64,000 nucleotides of DNA from Adineta steineri (Eukaryota > Rotifera > Eurotatoria > Adinetida > Adinetidae), in assembly GCA_905250115.1 (NCBI GenBank), contig CAJNOI010000010.1, positions 23,847-87,846 on the forward strand, written 5' to 3'. How positions within the stretch are numbered: position 1 is the first letter of the stretch; every line of letters begins with the position of its first letter. This document shows positions 44,026-56,752 of the stretch, in pieces. The notes beneath the pieces are model-generated. The model did not search any database. It was not told the origin of the DNA and saw nothing but the letters and a program-made list of their open reading frames with translations. A program made the translations under genes and the position numbers.

Positions 44026-44885
44026 TTTTGTTTAATTTCATGCATCTAATTAGTATACAATTGGTTTAGAACAATCATTTAATTATTTAACTCCTGCTGG
44101 CAACTGAATATAATTAATTCGTATGTAAAATTCTTCCGTTTTGTATTATTGAGTTATGCGACATATTATCTCAATACAGATGTACATCTAGTGTTCTCTA
44201 CGAAAGGTGAGAAAAAGTAATCATTCAAGCAAAATCTAACAACAAAGAGATATTTTCATTTGATTTATTACCACTCTAGTACTAGATAAAAAGTGATAAT
44301 TTACTTATATATATATATTTTCTAATTAGTAAACATATTCATATTTTACATTGACATTGAGAATCATAATTCAATTGCTCATTTTCTTTGCCTATGTTGT
44401 ATTCAATGTGTTAATTGTGAAACTCTACTATATGCGTATATTGTTGATATAATAATAATTTGTTTTTCATCGTGATCTAGGTTTTGACTGAGATAATTTC
44501 ATCGACATATGTTAGTTTTATTTTATATAAACAGAAACATGATATGAAGAAATTAGTTTCATCTAGATTCTTTTACAAACATAAATCTGCATTAAACGGA
44601 AAGTTTCATAACTTCAGCACTTTCGAAACAAACAAACTAACTAAATAATAGATGACACTACTGATTACATCTAAAAATGGATGGACTTTTTTAACGTCTT
44701 CAAAGATGTTTTTTCTTGATTATGATTTGAAGAAATTTAAAAAAGATAGTCGAAGTTTAGGTCTTCTGTTTCACTCTTTAAGAGATATCAAAGTGAATTG
44801 ATTTGGATTGGTACAGTATAATATCTGATACATCAATGACAAAAATATATTTTGAATAGAGCTAATTGAGAAGATAAATAGTTCA
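44026..44885. other. Intergenic, no gene seen
   Basis: AT-rich spacer, with small (TA)n near 44305. No supported feature. Confidence 0.5.
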
Positions 44886-45975
44886 ATGTCAAACCACTTA
44901 TTAAATCATCGTTTATCATTTCTAATAACTTTTATAAGACGTTCAATAATTATTCGATCTGATTTTGGTTTGGATATGAAAATGAAATTATTGAATGATA
45001 ATAAATAATTTGAAAAAGCACTTCAAGTATTTGATAAAGATAAGAAAAACAAGCTTTAATCATTTTCTAGTTTGATGATTACTCAAGCTTTGAAAGCCTT
45101 TGCTCATCTTGGAGATCTTCAACGTGGTATAAATATGCATCATACTATTTCATCACGTATAAATAATGATTCTTACATATTCGCATCATTAATTCATTTC
45201 TATAGTAAGTTTTAATAAAAAACATTTTTTCTTATTAGTTCTATAATTAAAGTAAAATGTGGTATTATGGAAACTGCTAAATCATTATTCGACACAGCAA
45301 CAAAAAAAATCATTATTAATATATGCAGCAATGATGAAAGGCAGGCATTATCAGATTTCGAATCATATTAAATTAGATTATTCTCCTTAGATCATATTAA
45401 AAATAATCAAGCATATAAAGCAATGGATCTTTCCAATGAGATTGATAAACCGAATGATGTTATTATTATTCTTTTATTTAATACTTGTGCTCAATTAGGA
45501 ACCACAGAAGCATCAAATTTAGCAAAAAGAGTTTCAAAAACAATTCCACAATTGTTTTACTCAAATCTTCATCTTCTAACTTCTTTATTAGATGCATTAA
45601 TGAAATGTGCTCAATTATTGTTTGATAGATCAACAAGAAAAGCACTATCGATGTATGGAGCAACGATGAATGGATATAATAAAGATAAAAATCCTTCTAA
45701 AACATTAAATTTATTTTATCAAATGAAAATGGATGGTATTGAACCAAATTTCTACCTCGATTTTTGTTGATAATCAAATTCACTATGCACTAATCGATAT
45801 GTGGGTAAGTTTAAATAAACGATCTTTTCATTTTTTTTCAATTTATAACATCTATTTAGGGCAAAACTGGATGCGTCAGTAAAGCAGAAGAAGTTTTGGA
45901 AAAATTCCTCAGCCAGATCAAAAAATATTCCAAGAATTCTCTACTTCAAACAGGATACTATTTAAAAGGCTAAAT
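44886..45975 (+). pseudogene. Plant-like PPR protein gene, degraded
   Basis: Pieces of pentatricopeptide repeats appear in order but broken by stops and frame changes. They are FEKALQVFDKDKKNKL then stop, SLMITQALKAFAHLGDLQRG then SYIFASLIHFYS, GIMETAKSLFDTATKK, and an open run at 45423-45767. That run contains DALMKCAQLLFDRSTRKALS and YGATMNGYNKDKNPSKTLNL then MKMDGIEPN. The last is close to the plant PPR phrase for a 35-residue helical repeat. PPR proteins bind organelle RNA. Some breaks coincide with AG/GT that could be introns (about 45205-45255 and 45804-45859), but the stops at about 45005, 45057 and 45369 are not explained by splicing. Confidence 0.65.
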
Positions 45976-46208
45976 CAAATGTCTCTTCTGAAATGTTAAA
46001 ATCGGATAATTATAATTTATTCTCCAATTCTTCTAAAACTTGTTTTTTCTAAGTAGAAATTTTCTTCTATATATGTGTCAGGATAGTGATATTGATGAAA
46101 ATGATCTACAGTAGCTAGTTGTCAAAAAAAAGCAAATGTCCGTGGTAATTTTTTATTGAGAAAAGAAAATGTGAAAAAAAATAGCAAAAATATAAATACA
46201 AAATCTAA

Positions 46209-47888
46209 TCATATATCGGATGCTGTTTCATCCTGATCACTATTCTGATCTTCCGCTGTAGGCGTAACATATCTTGTAACATGTGGAAATTGTTTACGAA
46301 AAAATGAATCAAAATCTTCGGTAGTCATTTTTACTATATGAACACGTGTAAATTCTATAGCAGCCATTATATCTGGATGACAAATTTCATGTGCTTTTAA
46401 ATCATGAAGAACCTTTTTAAATCCAGGAGGAGTCGGTATATTACCAGGCTAAAAAAACAAAATAATTTACTTCTTCGTTTTATATAACTAAAGAGACAGA
46501 GAAACTTACGTCAGCATATTCTTTTAATTCTTTTAAAAGAAGTTTTATTAAATGATCTTTAGAATAATCAGGTTCAACCATTTCTAATAAATCAATATAC
46601 CTATTTAAATAAAAAGAAAAGAAAAATTTTCAATAAATTATAACATATGAAAAATATTTTTCTTATAGACCATGGTTGATATTTGAGATGAACAGGATTT
46701 ATTTTCTTTTTACTTTCATCAAAACGTATTTTATTTAGTAATGAACTAATCAGAGTTGATTTTGGCATATGTTGTTGCATAGCATTTAATTTTGATTGAT
46801 AATAAATAAGACGACCATTGTCTAGTTGTTGGAGTCTATTATTTAGAACAATAGCTTGTTCCTCAGTGAAATCATTTACGTCTCGTTTATATTGATGTAA
46901 TATTTGTGCATGCTCTTTAGCATTAGTGAATCTAATATGACAAATAGTCTTTTTTACAAAAAAGAAAATAGAATATTTTATACTTAGCACTTGCTGATGC
47001 TCGACGTTTAACATTTACTACAGGTTTACGTTCAGCCTTAAGAATTTGACGTGCTCTTACTTGTTCTTTAATCGTATTTGTCGAATTTTCTAATCCAAAT
47101 ATACGATTAAGATCATCTTTATCACCTACACGTAATAGACGTTTATCTCTTTCCTAAAAATTTTTATTTTCAATAATTCTTTGTTGGAATATTTTGAAAT
47201 AATAATAGAATAAACTTACAGTTATTGGTAAAGGTTCATTTGGATTATTTGTTAATGCATGTCGTTTAATCCATTTTTTAAGCAGCACATCAGGACTACG
47301 TTGTCGTTCCAAAATAGATGCCAAACCAACTGATATACGATGATCAACTTCTCGACTCATCGTACTTGATATTGATGTTCGACTTGTATTACTTGTTGGA
47401 ATAATAGAATTAGCTCTTGTTAATGGTCGAATACTATCTAAATTTGTAGTTTCTGTTGTATCTTCTAGATTACTTTTTGATGAAATTGATTCGTTTAAAT
47501 CACGTTCACTATGAATCGAATGTATTGGTAAAACTACTCGTTCACTAGTATCACTTGTTATATTACTTGTAGTTGAACCATCTATTATGAAAATAAAACA
47601 AAATATTTTTCAGATGTAAATAATTACCAAAACTAGTATCAAATATACGAGATACATTTGTTTCTTGAATTGAATTTTGTTTTCTAAAATTCTATAATAA
47701 AAGATACATGTGAACAATGTGTCAAATGAAGAATAAGTATGTTTGTCTTTGCTTACGTCAAAAGCTATACTTGAAGGTGGACGTGATGCAATAATATTGT
47801 CTTTGGGTGTACTTGTCATTGATGTTAGTTTACCTTCAAATGAACTAATTTTCGGATGATATGCTTTCATTGGTTCTTGTTGTTTTTT
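46209..47888 (-). CDS. Conserved-looking seven-exon gene, family not recognised; 5' end at gap
   Basis: Minus-strand exons 47757-47888 (open into the N run; first Met at 47870), 47628-47691, 47581-47220, 47153-46984, 46931-46671, 46600-46510 and 46448-46209. All phases match, giving 433 residues from that Met. The N-terminal half is Ser/Thr-rich and probably disordered. A charged middle holds VDHRISVGLASILERQRSPD and KKWIKRHALTNNPNEPLPIT. The C-terminal helical part has KEHAQILHQYKRDVNDFTEE, KLNAMQQHMPKSTLISSLL, YQPWYIDLLEMVEPDYSKDH and PTPPGFKKVLHDLKAHEICH. No signal peptide or membrane segment. The clean splicing argues for a real, expressed gene, but I cannot name it. Confidence 0.75.
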
Positions 47889-47988
47889 NNNNNNNNNNNN
47901 NNNNNNNNNNNNNNNNNNNNNNNNNNNNNNNNNNNNNNNNNNNNNNNNNNNNNNNNNNNNNNNNNNNNNNNNNNNNNNNNNNNNNNNN
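47889..47988. other. Assembly gap (100 N) beside a (TC)n tract
   Basis: Exactly 100 N followed by TCTCTCTCTCTC. A microsatellite probably broke the assembly. The promoter and 5' end of the minus-strand gene are likely affected. Confidence 0.99.
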
Positions 47989-48453
47989 TCTCTCTCTCTC
48001 TTCCTATGTCATCGTTTGTTGTTGTCAGGGTAAGCAAGAGTAATGTAAAGGAAACCAGATGATGATATACGATAAGAAATATCTTTAATCGAGATGGTCG
48101 ACAAACATAGAGAAACAGAAAAGAGCATGTATGTTAAGCAAGTTCTTTTTTTGATTCTTCTGTTTATTTGCCTTTCAAAGATCATTTATTGTTAGCCCTA
48201 TTAGTAAACTACAATCTATTATTCAAATCAAGATTCGATGTTCTGTTCTTCGTCAACAAAATTAACTGATGTATACATTCAAAAGGTACTCGATAGAATG
48301 TAATTTGGCATCTTGTTGAAAATGTCAATATTACTTAAACCCGTTATTTTTCTTCCTCTTCTCTTTCTACTTCTCGTCACATTCTCATTTTATACATCTT
48401 TTTTTATTACTTTTTTTTAACCTTCAATCATATCGCTTTTTACCATTTAGAAA
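47989..48453. other. Upstream region of the RhoU-like gene
   Basis: No coding feature. An acceptor-like TTTACCATTTAG ends 3 bp before the ATG at 48454, so a 5'UTR intron probably lies here. Confidence 0.4.
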
Positions 48454-50211
48454 ATGAGTCCGAACTGTTTCGATACAACGACAACAACAAGGACACATAA
48501 CGATATGACATCATCATCGTCAGCCACTCAATCATCTACAACAATATCTTCATCACCATCATCAAGCTCATCACTTCCACTCGTACCATCATCATCTTTA
48601 AATAACCATCACACAGGTGGTCATATAACATGTGTTATCATTGGTGATTGTGGCGTTGGAAAATCTTCATTAGTTGTTAGTTATACAACCAACGATTTTC
48701 CAACACAGTATATACCAACTGCATTTGATAATTATTCTGTTGATGTGTCTGTTGGTACTCGACTTGTTCATTTCGACATTTGCGATACTGGAGGAAAGGT
48801 AAATAACACATATACATATGTATGGATGTGTAAAAGAACATTGCTGAGAAACCTTGAGTCCCTCCCTATAGACCTATGAATAACAGAATGATAATTATAA
48901 TAAGAAAAAAAACGAATATATTGGCAATAGTATATGTATAATGATAGATTTTATTGACAACTAAAGTGTGCAAATCTGATTTGTTTCTTTTTCTTTCTTT
49001 TTTCATAGCTATCGAATAGATTGAATGTATGCATTCATACCTGTACTATTTTGTCCGACAGGCGTTGAGAGGAAGCCTTTATTTATATTCAACTTGAATA
49101 ATAAGTGGTAAAAATCGAAAGAGAGACCCGATTGATCGACCTTGTTTTCTTTTTACTTCTACTTCTGCACACTTCTGATACTTATACGATATGCATCCAT
49201 AAAAGAAAAGAAAGAAAGCAACTTAAAGAATTCGTTTAAAAATTACAAATTTGATATGATTTCATCTGTTATTAATCGATTTCTTTTCTCTTAGCTAATA
49301 TTAATAGAAATTAGCTTCGTCATGAAAGATATGTTTGTGTTAAAAAACAAGACGCTTTGTGTCTAGTGCTTTCAACAGATTCATCCATCTGTATTATATT
49401 TATCTCATTCTTATCATGTATTACTTAATTGTATATGCAATGATACAAAACAAAATCACTTATGAAGTGTAATAAATCTTCTCTCACTTGATTAATTTAG
49501 TTTGCCTCGATTTTTCAATATACTCTTATTTTTACATATATAATTATTAATTTAATCATTAATAACATATAGCAAAAAAAAGAATGACAACAAACAAATA
49601 ATAATAAGCATAATGAAAAGTCCGGAGAAAAAATGTCAACTGAATAAATTAGAATTATTATTTTTTAACAGGAACATTTTATTTTCATTTAGGAACAATT
49701 TTCACCCTTACATGGTCTTTGTATTCCATACAGTGATGTAATATTATTATGTTTCAGTGTTGTTAATCCACAATCATTTCAAAATGCAATAACCTATTGG
49801 TTATCACGTGCACGTCGTTCCAATTCAAAAATTCCAATTATACTTGTTGGTACACAAATGGATCTTCGATCAGATTTACAGACATTATTAACACTCGATC
49901 AACAAAAATTAAAACCGGTGACTGAAAAAGAAGCACGTGCACGTGCACAACAAATGCATGCTTGTAATTATATTGAATGTTCATCATTAACTGAAAAAAA
50001 TCTAAAAACTGTTTTCGATACAGCTGTATTAACAGCAATTGAATTTCGTGATGCTAATATGGCAGTACCAGCATCATCAACATCAATTGTACCATTAATT
50101 GAACAACAAAAACAAGAACAAACAGTAAATAAACAACATCGATCACGTCATCATCATTCACATTCAACTAAAACGTGGAGAAAATTAGTATCGGGCTGTA
50201 TAGGTGTATGA
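48454..50211 (+). CDS. RhoU/RhoV (Wrch)-like small GTPase with altered switch II
   Basis: Exons 48454-48798 and 49693-50211 (893-bp intron, phase 0) give 287 residues. A Ser/Thr-rich head of about 60 residues precedes the G domain, as in Wrch proteins. The P-loop is [20 protein letters not shown], switch [14 protein letters not shown], the G4 region [11 protein letters not shown] and the G5 region [19 protein letters not shown]. The tail ends [13 protein letters not shown], matching the Wrch-type palmitoylation end instead of a CAAX box. Switch II reads DTGGKEQF where relatives have DTAGQDEF: the catalytic Gln is Lys and the preceding Ala is Gly. The Lys codon is the last before the donor and the reading depends on that splice. 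Rho proteins control actin and polarity. This variant is expected to hydrolyse GTP poorly. Confidence 0.88.
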
Positions 50212-50304
50212 GAATATATATAAAAAAAATTGTTTTTCTTTTTTTTTGCTCTGTTGCTTGGGTTACTTATTAATTTTCTTTCTTTTTTCTTTCGTATATT
50301 TCTA

Positions 50305-50334
50305 CGTGTGTTTGTGTGTGTGTGTGTGTGCGCG
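50305..50334. repeat. (TG)n microsatellite
   Basis: ACGTGTGTTTGTGTGTGTGT continuing to GTGCGCGC, just upstream of the ATG at 50361. Simple repeat, distinct from the TGTGGG elements. Confidence 0.85.
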
Positions 50335-50360
50335 CTTTTCTTACTTCTTCGATTGTTCGA

Positions 50361-51688
50361 ATGGCAAACTATTCGATGGATGATTTAGAAGTCTTATCAG
50401 AGACTGATTTATTTTTCACTATGTCGAAATCATTTTTATCAGAAAATGATTCTTCATCTATTAATGAAAGAGATCATTCATGGAAATCTTATACGAAAAC
50501 ATATTTTAATAATAGTAAACAATTAAATAGTTCAAAATCCAATATATCTATAAATAAGAGTTTATCAGAAAATTATTGTAAAAATTTACCAGATGCAATG
50601 CCAATAAGTATGAATCAAATTTTACAAGCACAAAATACAAATGCACCTTGGTTATTTAATATATTGAAAAAAAAATTTCATCGTTCTCGAAAATATAAAA
50701 AAGATCGAATAGTATCATATGAAACAGATTCAAATAAGACAATAACAAATACTTCGAATTTATTAGCAGAAGAATTATTAGAACAACCTATCAGTTGTAA
50801 TGGAACAAGTGGAATATGGATTGTTAGTGAAAAAGATATTACATTTCCATTAATTAAGGTGTGCTAATAAGATTATTCAGTTTAATTTCGGATAGGAATA
50901 CTTATCATTTATGGTTTCAGGATTTTGAAATATCTACTACTGGTCAATATAATATATCTCGTGCTATGTCATCATCAACTTCAGCTCTTCCACTTTCTAC
51001 AGATGATTCTCTTCATATTCGTCATTATCAATATGACTTTCAAACATTAGATACACCAATTACTTCATCACCTTCATTTTTAATTAATTATCAATCACAT
51101 ACATCATCAAATATTATTGAAGAAATTGAACAAAAAATCTCAAATAATGATGATGATACTTCTACAGATTTTACATCAATTGCATCGATGATCAAAACGT
51201 ATTATACAACTAGTCGACAACAGATAGAATCACATAATATTCCAGCAATAGAAATGCTTGCTTCTTCTCCTCCATTATCATCAACATTTGAACCAATTAT
51301 CGAAGATCATCATTTGGCTTCTGGCAATTCAATAATACAAACAACATCAAAACGAGCTAAATCGACATCAGCCGCACGAAGTCGTCGTACTCGTAGTTCA
51401 ACTTCAACAACGAGAGGAAAAAAACGTTCAGAATCAACAAAGAAAAAGAAAAGCAAATATTATCAAGAGCATTTATTAACTTCTGAAGAAATTGAATTAC
51501 GAGAAGCATTACGTATTATTGATTTGGATAATATTGGATTTTTTCCGCCAAGTGAATTTCGAAAAGTTTTAAAAGAAATTGGTATTAATTCTAATGATAT
51601 TCAAAAAATTGAACGATGTTTACCACTTGATGAAGATGGACATTATTCCATAGATAATCTTATTAAACTATTTTTAGGTACAAAATAA
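50361..51688 (+). CDS. Disordered protein with C-terminal EF-hand-like domain
   Basis: Exons 50361-50858 and 50921-51688 (62-bp intron, phase 0) give 421 residues. Most of the protein is Ser/Thr/Asn-rich with a basic region RAKSTSAARSRRTRSSTSTT followed by a Lys-rich run. The last 70 residues resemble a calmodulin-type pair of EF-hands: TSEEIELREALRIIDLDNIG then FFPPSEFRKVLKEIG, and LPLDEDGHYSIDNLIKLFLG. The first loop has Asp at 1 and 3, Gly at 6 and Glu at 12. The second is degenerate. Calcium binding is uncertain. Only 149 bp separate its start from the RhoU-like stop. The earlier in-frame GTG is not used. Confidence 0.68.
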
Positions 51689-51795
51689 ACATGATATTAT
51701 GTTAACTATTTGTTTTTCTTTTTATTTAAAAAAAAACTAAAAAAAAAACAAAGGAGTCTAGAGGAGAAAATAGTTCCGGCAAAAAAATACTAATT

Positions 51796-52029
51796 TTAAA
51801 TATTAAAGCCAGCAGCACGCATACAAGCTTTATGAGCTTCGATTTCTTTCGAACAATGTTCTTCACCATTGATTATTACACATTCATCACGTATTCGTTT
51901 TGTTTCTGGGCATGCACAACATGCTTTACATTTTGGTTTTGTTTCTCCATTGGCAGCTGTTGATTGTGTTGGAAGATGTTTATCAGTAGTCACTGGTAAT
52001 GGTTGATTTTTAGCTTGAAGTGAACCCAT
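51796..52029 (-). CDS. COX17: COX17 copper chaperone
   Basis: 77 residues, no intron, from ATG 52029. The copper-binding motif [18 protein letters not shown] holds the C-C-x-C site. The twin C-x9-C pairs are [11 protein letters not shown] and [11 protein letters not shown], followed by the standard end [12 protein letters not shown]17 carries copper in the mitochondrial intermembrane space to SCO1 and COX11 for cytochrome oxidase, and the twin C-x9-C fold is imported by the MIA40 pathway. The N-terminal 30 residues are variable, as usual. It converges with the EF-hand-like gene, with 107 bp between the stops. Confidence 0.95.
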   Translation of the reverse strand: MGSLQAKNQPLPVTTDKHLPTQSTAANGETKPKCKACCACPETKRIRDECVIINGEEHCSKEIEAHKACMRAAGFNI

Positions 52030-52682
52030 ATTCTAATCAGATCGAGTAAATGCAGATGTTTCTAATAACTATCTAGAACATATAAATATACTTTATTCAA
52101 TTATTCTGACTCTCATATTCAATTCTATTGTTAGCATTTCTAATACTTTAAGTTTACCCATTATTAAGATAATAAGACAAAAAAAAGCATTTCATTCTTT
52201 CTTGACCAATTTACTTTTCTGATCATCAGCAATGCAATCTTTTTCACAAACATACATATTGTGTAACTAAACCATATAAAGCGACAATAGATTTAAAAGA
52301 AATGAAGACGTAAATAACGATGTATACGAGAACAACAAACATTAATATGATAAAAAAAAGAAAGTGGAACGAAAACAAAAAAAAATAATCATTTTTCTGA
52401 TTTTATGTAGTTTTCTCAAACTTTTCAATTATGCATACATGTATATGTATATATATATATATGTGAAACGCAAAACGAAAGAACTGTACATTAAAAGAAA
52501 AAGAAATGAAAGTCGTTTGTTTATTTGTTTGTACTCCTTGATAACGTACGTTCGGCTCTTTGGTAACAACAAAACAAAAATATGTAAGAATATGAGATAG
52601 AATAAAGAGAAAGGTAGAGACTGTTATACGATCTCACTGTGATTAAATGGAAAAGAGAGAGAAAAAATAAATACATATTTTT
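52030..52682. other. Intergenic, no gene seen
   Basis: Between COX17 and the 3' end of the ClC gene. A (TA)n tract lies at about 52446-52462. No supported feature. Confidence 0.5.
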
Positions 52683-55600
52683 TTAATTGTCAAAATATGT
52701 TGCTTCAGAATTATGTGAAGACATTTGTTGTATATGACGGAGAATATCTTTTTTAGTTATAATTCCTCGTAAACGACTAAATAAATAAAAATAAAAATAT
52801 AGATATATAAATAAAATAATTTCAATTAATATTTACCCATTACGTGTTACAAAAGCTTGTCGTAGACCTAATTTACGAAATAAATCAATTACTGTTTCCA
52901 TGGGAGTTTGATCAGTAACAATAATTGGTGCCTAAATATGAAATTGATTATTATTATCAAAAAGAAAGAGAGAAAGAATAAGAACAAACCTGATCAAGTA
53001 AATTACCAACACGAATAACTTCCGAATTTGCAGTTAATTGTTGCTCAGGTTGATTATCAGATTCATAGTCGGGATTTAGTGTTGCTTCTGATGTTGTTGT
53101 AAATTGAATTACAGTAGACGAAAGACGATAACGATGCATTTTTTGTGATTCTAAAAATAATATTAAATATTTAATGGTTCTAGGATAATCATTTATTTGA
53201 TTAAATACATACTAAGAACAATTTGTAGATCACGCCTAAGTACTTGACCAACAACATATGGTTGTTCACGTGTAACAACAACGGGATATAATGTATGCGT
53301 TGTTTCTTTTAATAGATTTTCTACATCCGCAAATGTCATAGTACTTTGTGTTAAAAAAGCTAATGCTGAACGTTGTTCCGGTCTATTAAAATGAAAAAGA
53401 TTATAAAGATATTTTTCTCTAAAAAAAACATGAAAATCTACCGAGGACGCATAACTTCTTCAGCAGTTGTTGTAAGATTAAATTCTTCTTTATTATCCAG
53501 AAAAGGATACCCATTTAATTCAATATGTGCATCATAAATTCCACCACGTACAAAACCATCACCAATCCATTTTGCTGTCATAGCAGCTGCCATTAACGGT
53601 ACAATATAAGTTAAACCACCTGTTAATTCAAACATAATAACAACAAGTGATATTGTCATTTTACTAACACCACCTAAAAATGCACATGCACCCACAATTG
53701 CATATAAGGCTGGTGTCACACAATTTTCCTCTAAATAATTTTCAAAAAATGCAAATGAATTCAAAATGAAATATATTCTCATTTACCTTTACTACAATCA
53801 TGTCGAAAAAGAATAAATGAGGGATTTTGTATAGCTAATTGTTCTGTAATAATACCAATAATACGTCCAGTTATAGCTCCAATTGACATTGATGGAATGA
53901 TTAAACCTGATGGAACTTTAACACCTATTGTAAATGTTACAAGTGCAACTTGAACAATAAGCGCAAAAAATAATTGCCATATAGCACGATGTACACCTGG
54001 ACCAGCTAAACCTACTGATCCTTTTGATTTACCAGTAACAAATTGAGAATTAGGATAATCACTAAATAAAATTTGTTTTGATATAAAAAGATAAAAATCT
54101 ATTAATTTCAATTTTTACCATAGATCAATCATATCTTCAACACGACATTGACTAACTAAACGTTTGATTAATTCTGACATTGACATACGTGTATAAGGAT
54201 TTAGATAAATAATAGAAGCAGTAATTAATGCTAGACCAACAACCTAAATATAAAAATGAAATATTGTATTTTGTCATTTTTTTTCTTTCTTTATCTTCAA
54301 TGACAATCATATGTATCAATATAATCATCTATGAAAAAACAGATCAGATAAAAACAAACATAACTAAATAGTTTTTTTCCTATTATATTGACAAATAGGA
54401 AAATAATTGGTTTCCGATCATATATCATCTATTTCTTTAACAAATTCCATAGGACTTACTTCAAGTATTGTATATTGTCCAAGTCGTGAATTTTTTCGAA
54501 AACGACACCACCATATATTTGTTTTTATAAAAAATGCTCCCCATAAACCCTAAATAAACATATAAATCAAATTATGTCTCTCTCTCTATATATATATTAT
54601 TGTTACCCCGAGAATGCCTAATAAAATAAATGGTATCATTTCAAAAGATGCCCATGGTACAGAATAATCAATACTAAATTGTATATCATGTCCATTTCCA
54701 TATGGATTTATCGAACGAACAACAAGTGCACCAACCATAGCACAGAAAAATGATCGCCATAGCGTTTTATATGGAAAATAATACGAGATTTCTTCTAAAC
54801 TAAATAAAACACCACCTAAATTTTAAAAAAAATTAAATCAATTATTTTCAGTTCAAAATCGAAAAACTATTTTTTTTCTACCAATTGGTGCACCAAATGC
54901 AACTGAAACACCAGCCGCGGCAGCTGCAGATAGAATTTCTCGTTTTTTTGCTTCATTTCGTCCATATTTTGGAAAAAGATATGAAAATATATTGCCACAA
55001 CAACAAGCAATATGAACAAATGGACCTTCTTTACCCAATATAAGGCCAGCACTAGTCGCACACATCTATAATAACAACAATTAATAAAATAACATTCTCA
55101 TATACAAATTCCATACTAACCATGCCAATACTTTTTATCAGTAAAGTCCATTTACCCAAATATCCTCGTATAATAAAACCACCTAAAATCGTCTTAATCT
55201 AATTCAAAGAAGAAGAAAAAACTACAAAAATCAAATCAAAATTTTCTATTTTTTACTTCTGGAATACCGCTACCACACGCATATGGTGCAAATACTTTAA
55301 CTAAAAGAACGGCAAACGACGCAAATATCGTCGACCAAAATATATACATTATGTAAGATAATAAAAATTGACCAGCTCCTGTTTTGTATGTACCAAATAC
55401 TTGTGGCCAGGTAAACCACTAAAAATAAAATAAACAATCGTCAGAACAGAAAAAAGATTTTTATTAATTATTTTTACCTCAGTACATTCTTCTGTATTTA
55501 CATTTGTATACTGAAGATTTCTCGAGGCCCAACCTAATATTTAAAAAAAAACAATATTTAATCAGAATAGTTAAATAGTAAAAAATGAGTCATAATAAAT

Positions 55601-56752
55601 GAATATATGACTCATTTTTACTTATTACGACTAATCATTTCAGGTGAGATAATATTATTACGTTTCAGTTTTTAAATAAACACTTTAATCTCAAGCCTCA
55701 AAACAATCTATCTGCGATAAAAAAAAATATTGTATTATATGTCAAACAGTTAATGTATTACGATAGGATTTAAAAGAAATAAATCATAAATATACGATTC
55801 TTACTAAAAGTAAAGTTTAGAAAGTTATGATGACCTTTAATATTATTTATCTTCACTATTCTTTATCAAAATACGTACAACATTGTTCTCTATTCAGCCA
55901 AAATGCATTAAGACATATTCCATGTTTTAAATGTGATATCCAGTTAGTTCCAATATCAATAACACCAGCAATAACACCGGCACTTAAACCAACAAGTAAT
56001 ACACATAACCAACCAGACCATGCATCATGATACATTAAAATTTTATTTAAAAATGATTGACGTGTTTTAGCACGTAGTAAACGATGACGGAAACGATCAC
56101 GCATTAAATCTTTAAGCCAATCAATTGTTTGAAAATCATCATAACGTGTATTAACTAAATCAACATTCATTACACCACCTATTTATTAAATCATTATATA
56201 TATAAATTTGTTTTTAATTTTTTATGTAACTTACTATTTAATTTTTCATTAGTTGTATTTCGAAAATCAATGTCAATCATGTCATCATCTCCAATATGAG
56301 GATGATTGGGATTTGTTGTTGATGACATTGTTGTTGTTGGTTCAGCAAATGGATTAATGGGAAGAAATGATTGTTCATCTGTAATGAACATGATAAGATT
56401 CAAAATAAAAATTGATCTAAAAATATTGAGCAATGCGGCGATACTCTTTAGCTAATGTGAATTTACATGCGGAATTATTTTATTATTTTGTTATTCAGCG
56501 AATGAAAATAAAGGATCAACTTTATTTTACTTATGGGTATTTTTTTTTTATATTGTTACCTGATTCATCAGAACCTAATAAAAGAAAAAGAATAGGAAGT
56601 TGAAGACTTTCTGTTGCTTTTTTGACTCATCAAAAAAACACAACTATATTCGAAGAAAAAAAATATTAAAAATACTTACTAGACGTTGTCCGAACTGTAT
56701 TATATTCTTTGTTCATATCGAAGTCAACCAACAGATGTTTCTTTTCGTTCAT
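52683..56752 (-). CDS. ClC-3/4/5-type endosomal chloride/proton exchanger
   Basis: Seventeen exons on the minus strand: 56680-56752, 56560-56574 (15 nt), 56235-56378, 55879-56178, 55478-55533, 55257-55418, 55121-55198, 54882-55065, 54607-54815, 54460-54549, 54119-54243, 53787-54061, 53442-53730, 53213-53382, 52990-53150, 52837-52931, 52683-52776. They total 2520 nt (839 aa) with all phases correct. Landmarks are [35 protein letters not shown] (gating Glu kept), [31 protein letters not shown], and two CBS domains ending [16 protein letters not shown]. The position of the inner 'proton' Glu (YVEYH in ClC-3, from memory) reads SIDYS, an Asp. The family acidifies endosomes by exchanging two chloride for one proton. 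Confidence 0.95.

Noticed and set aside
47856-48062. Frames crossing the N run
   Set aside because: Artefacts of translating unknown bases.
52364-52600. 78-codon frame near a (TA)n tract
   Set aside because: Translation of simple repeat and Lys-rich noise.
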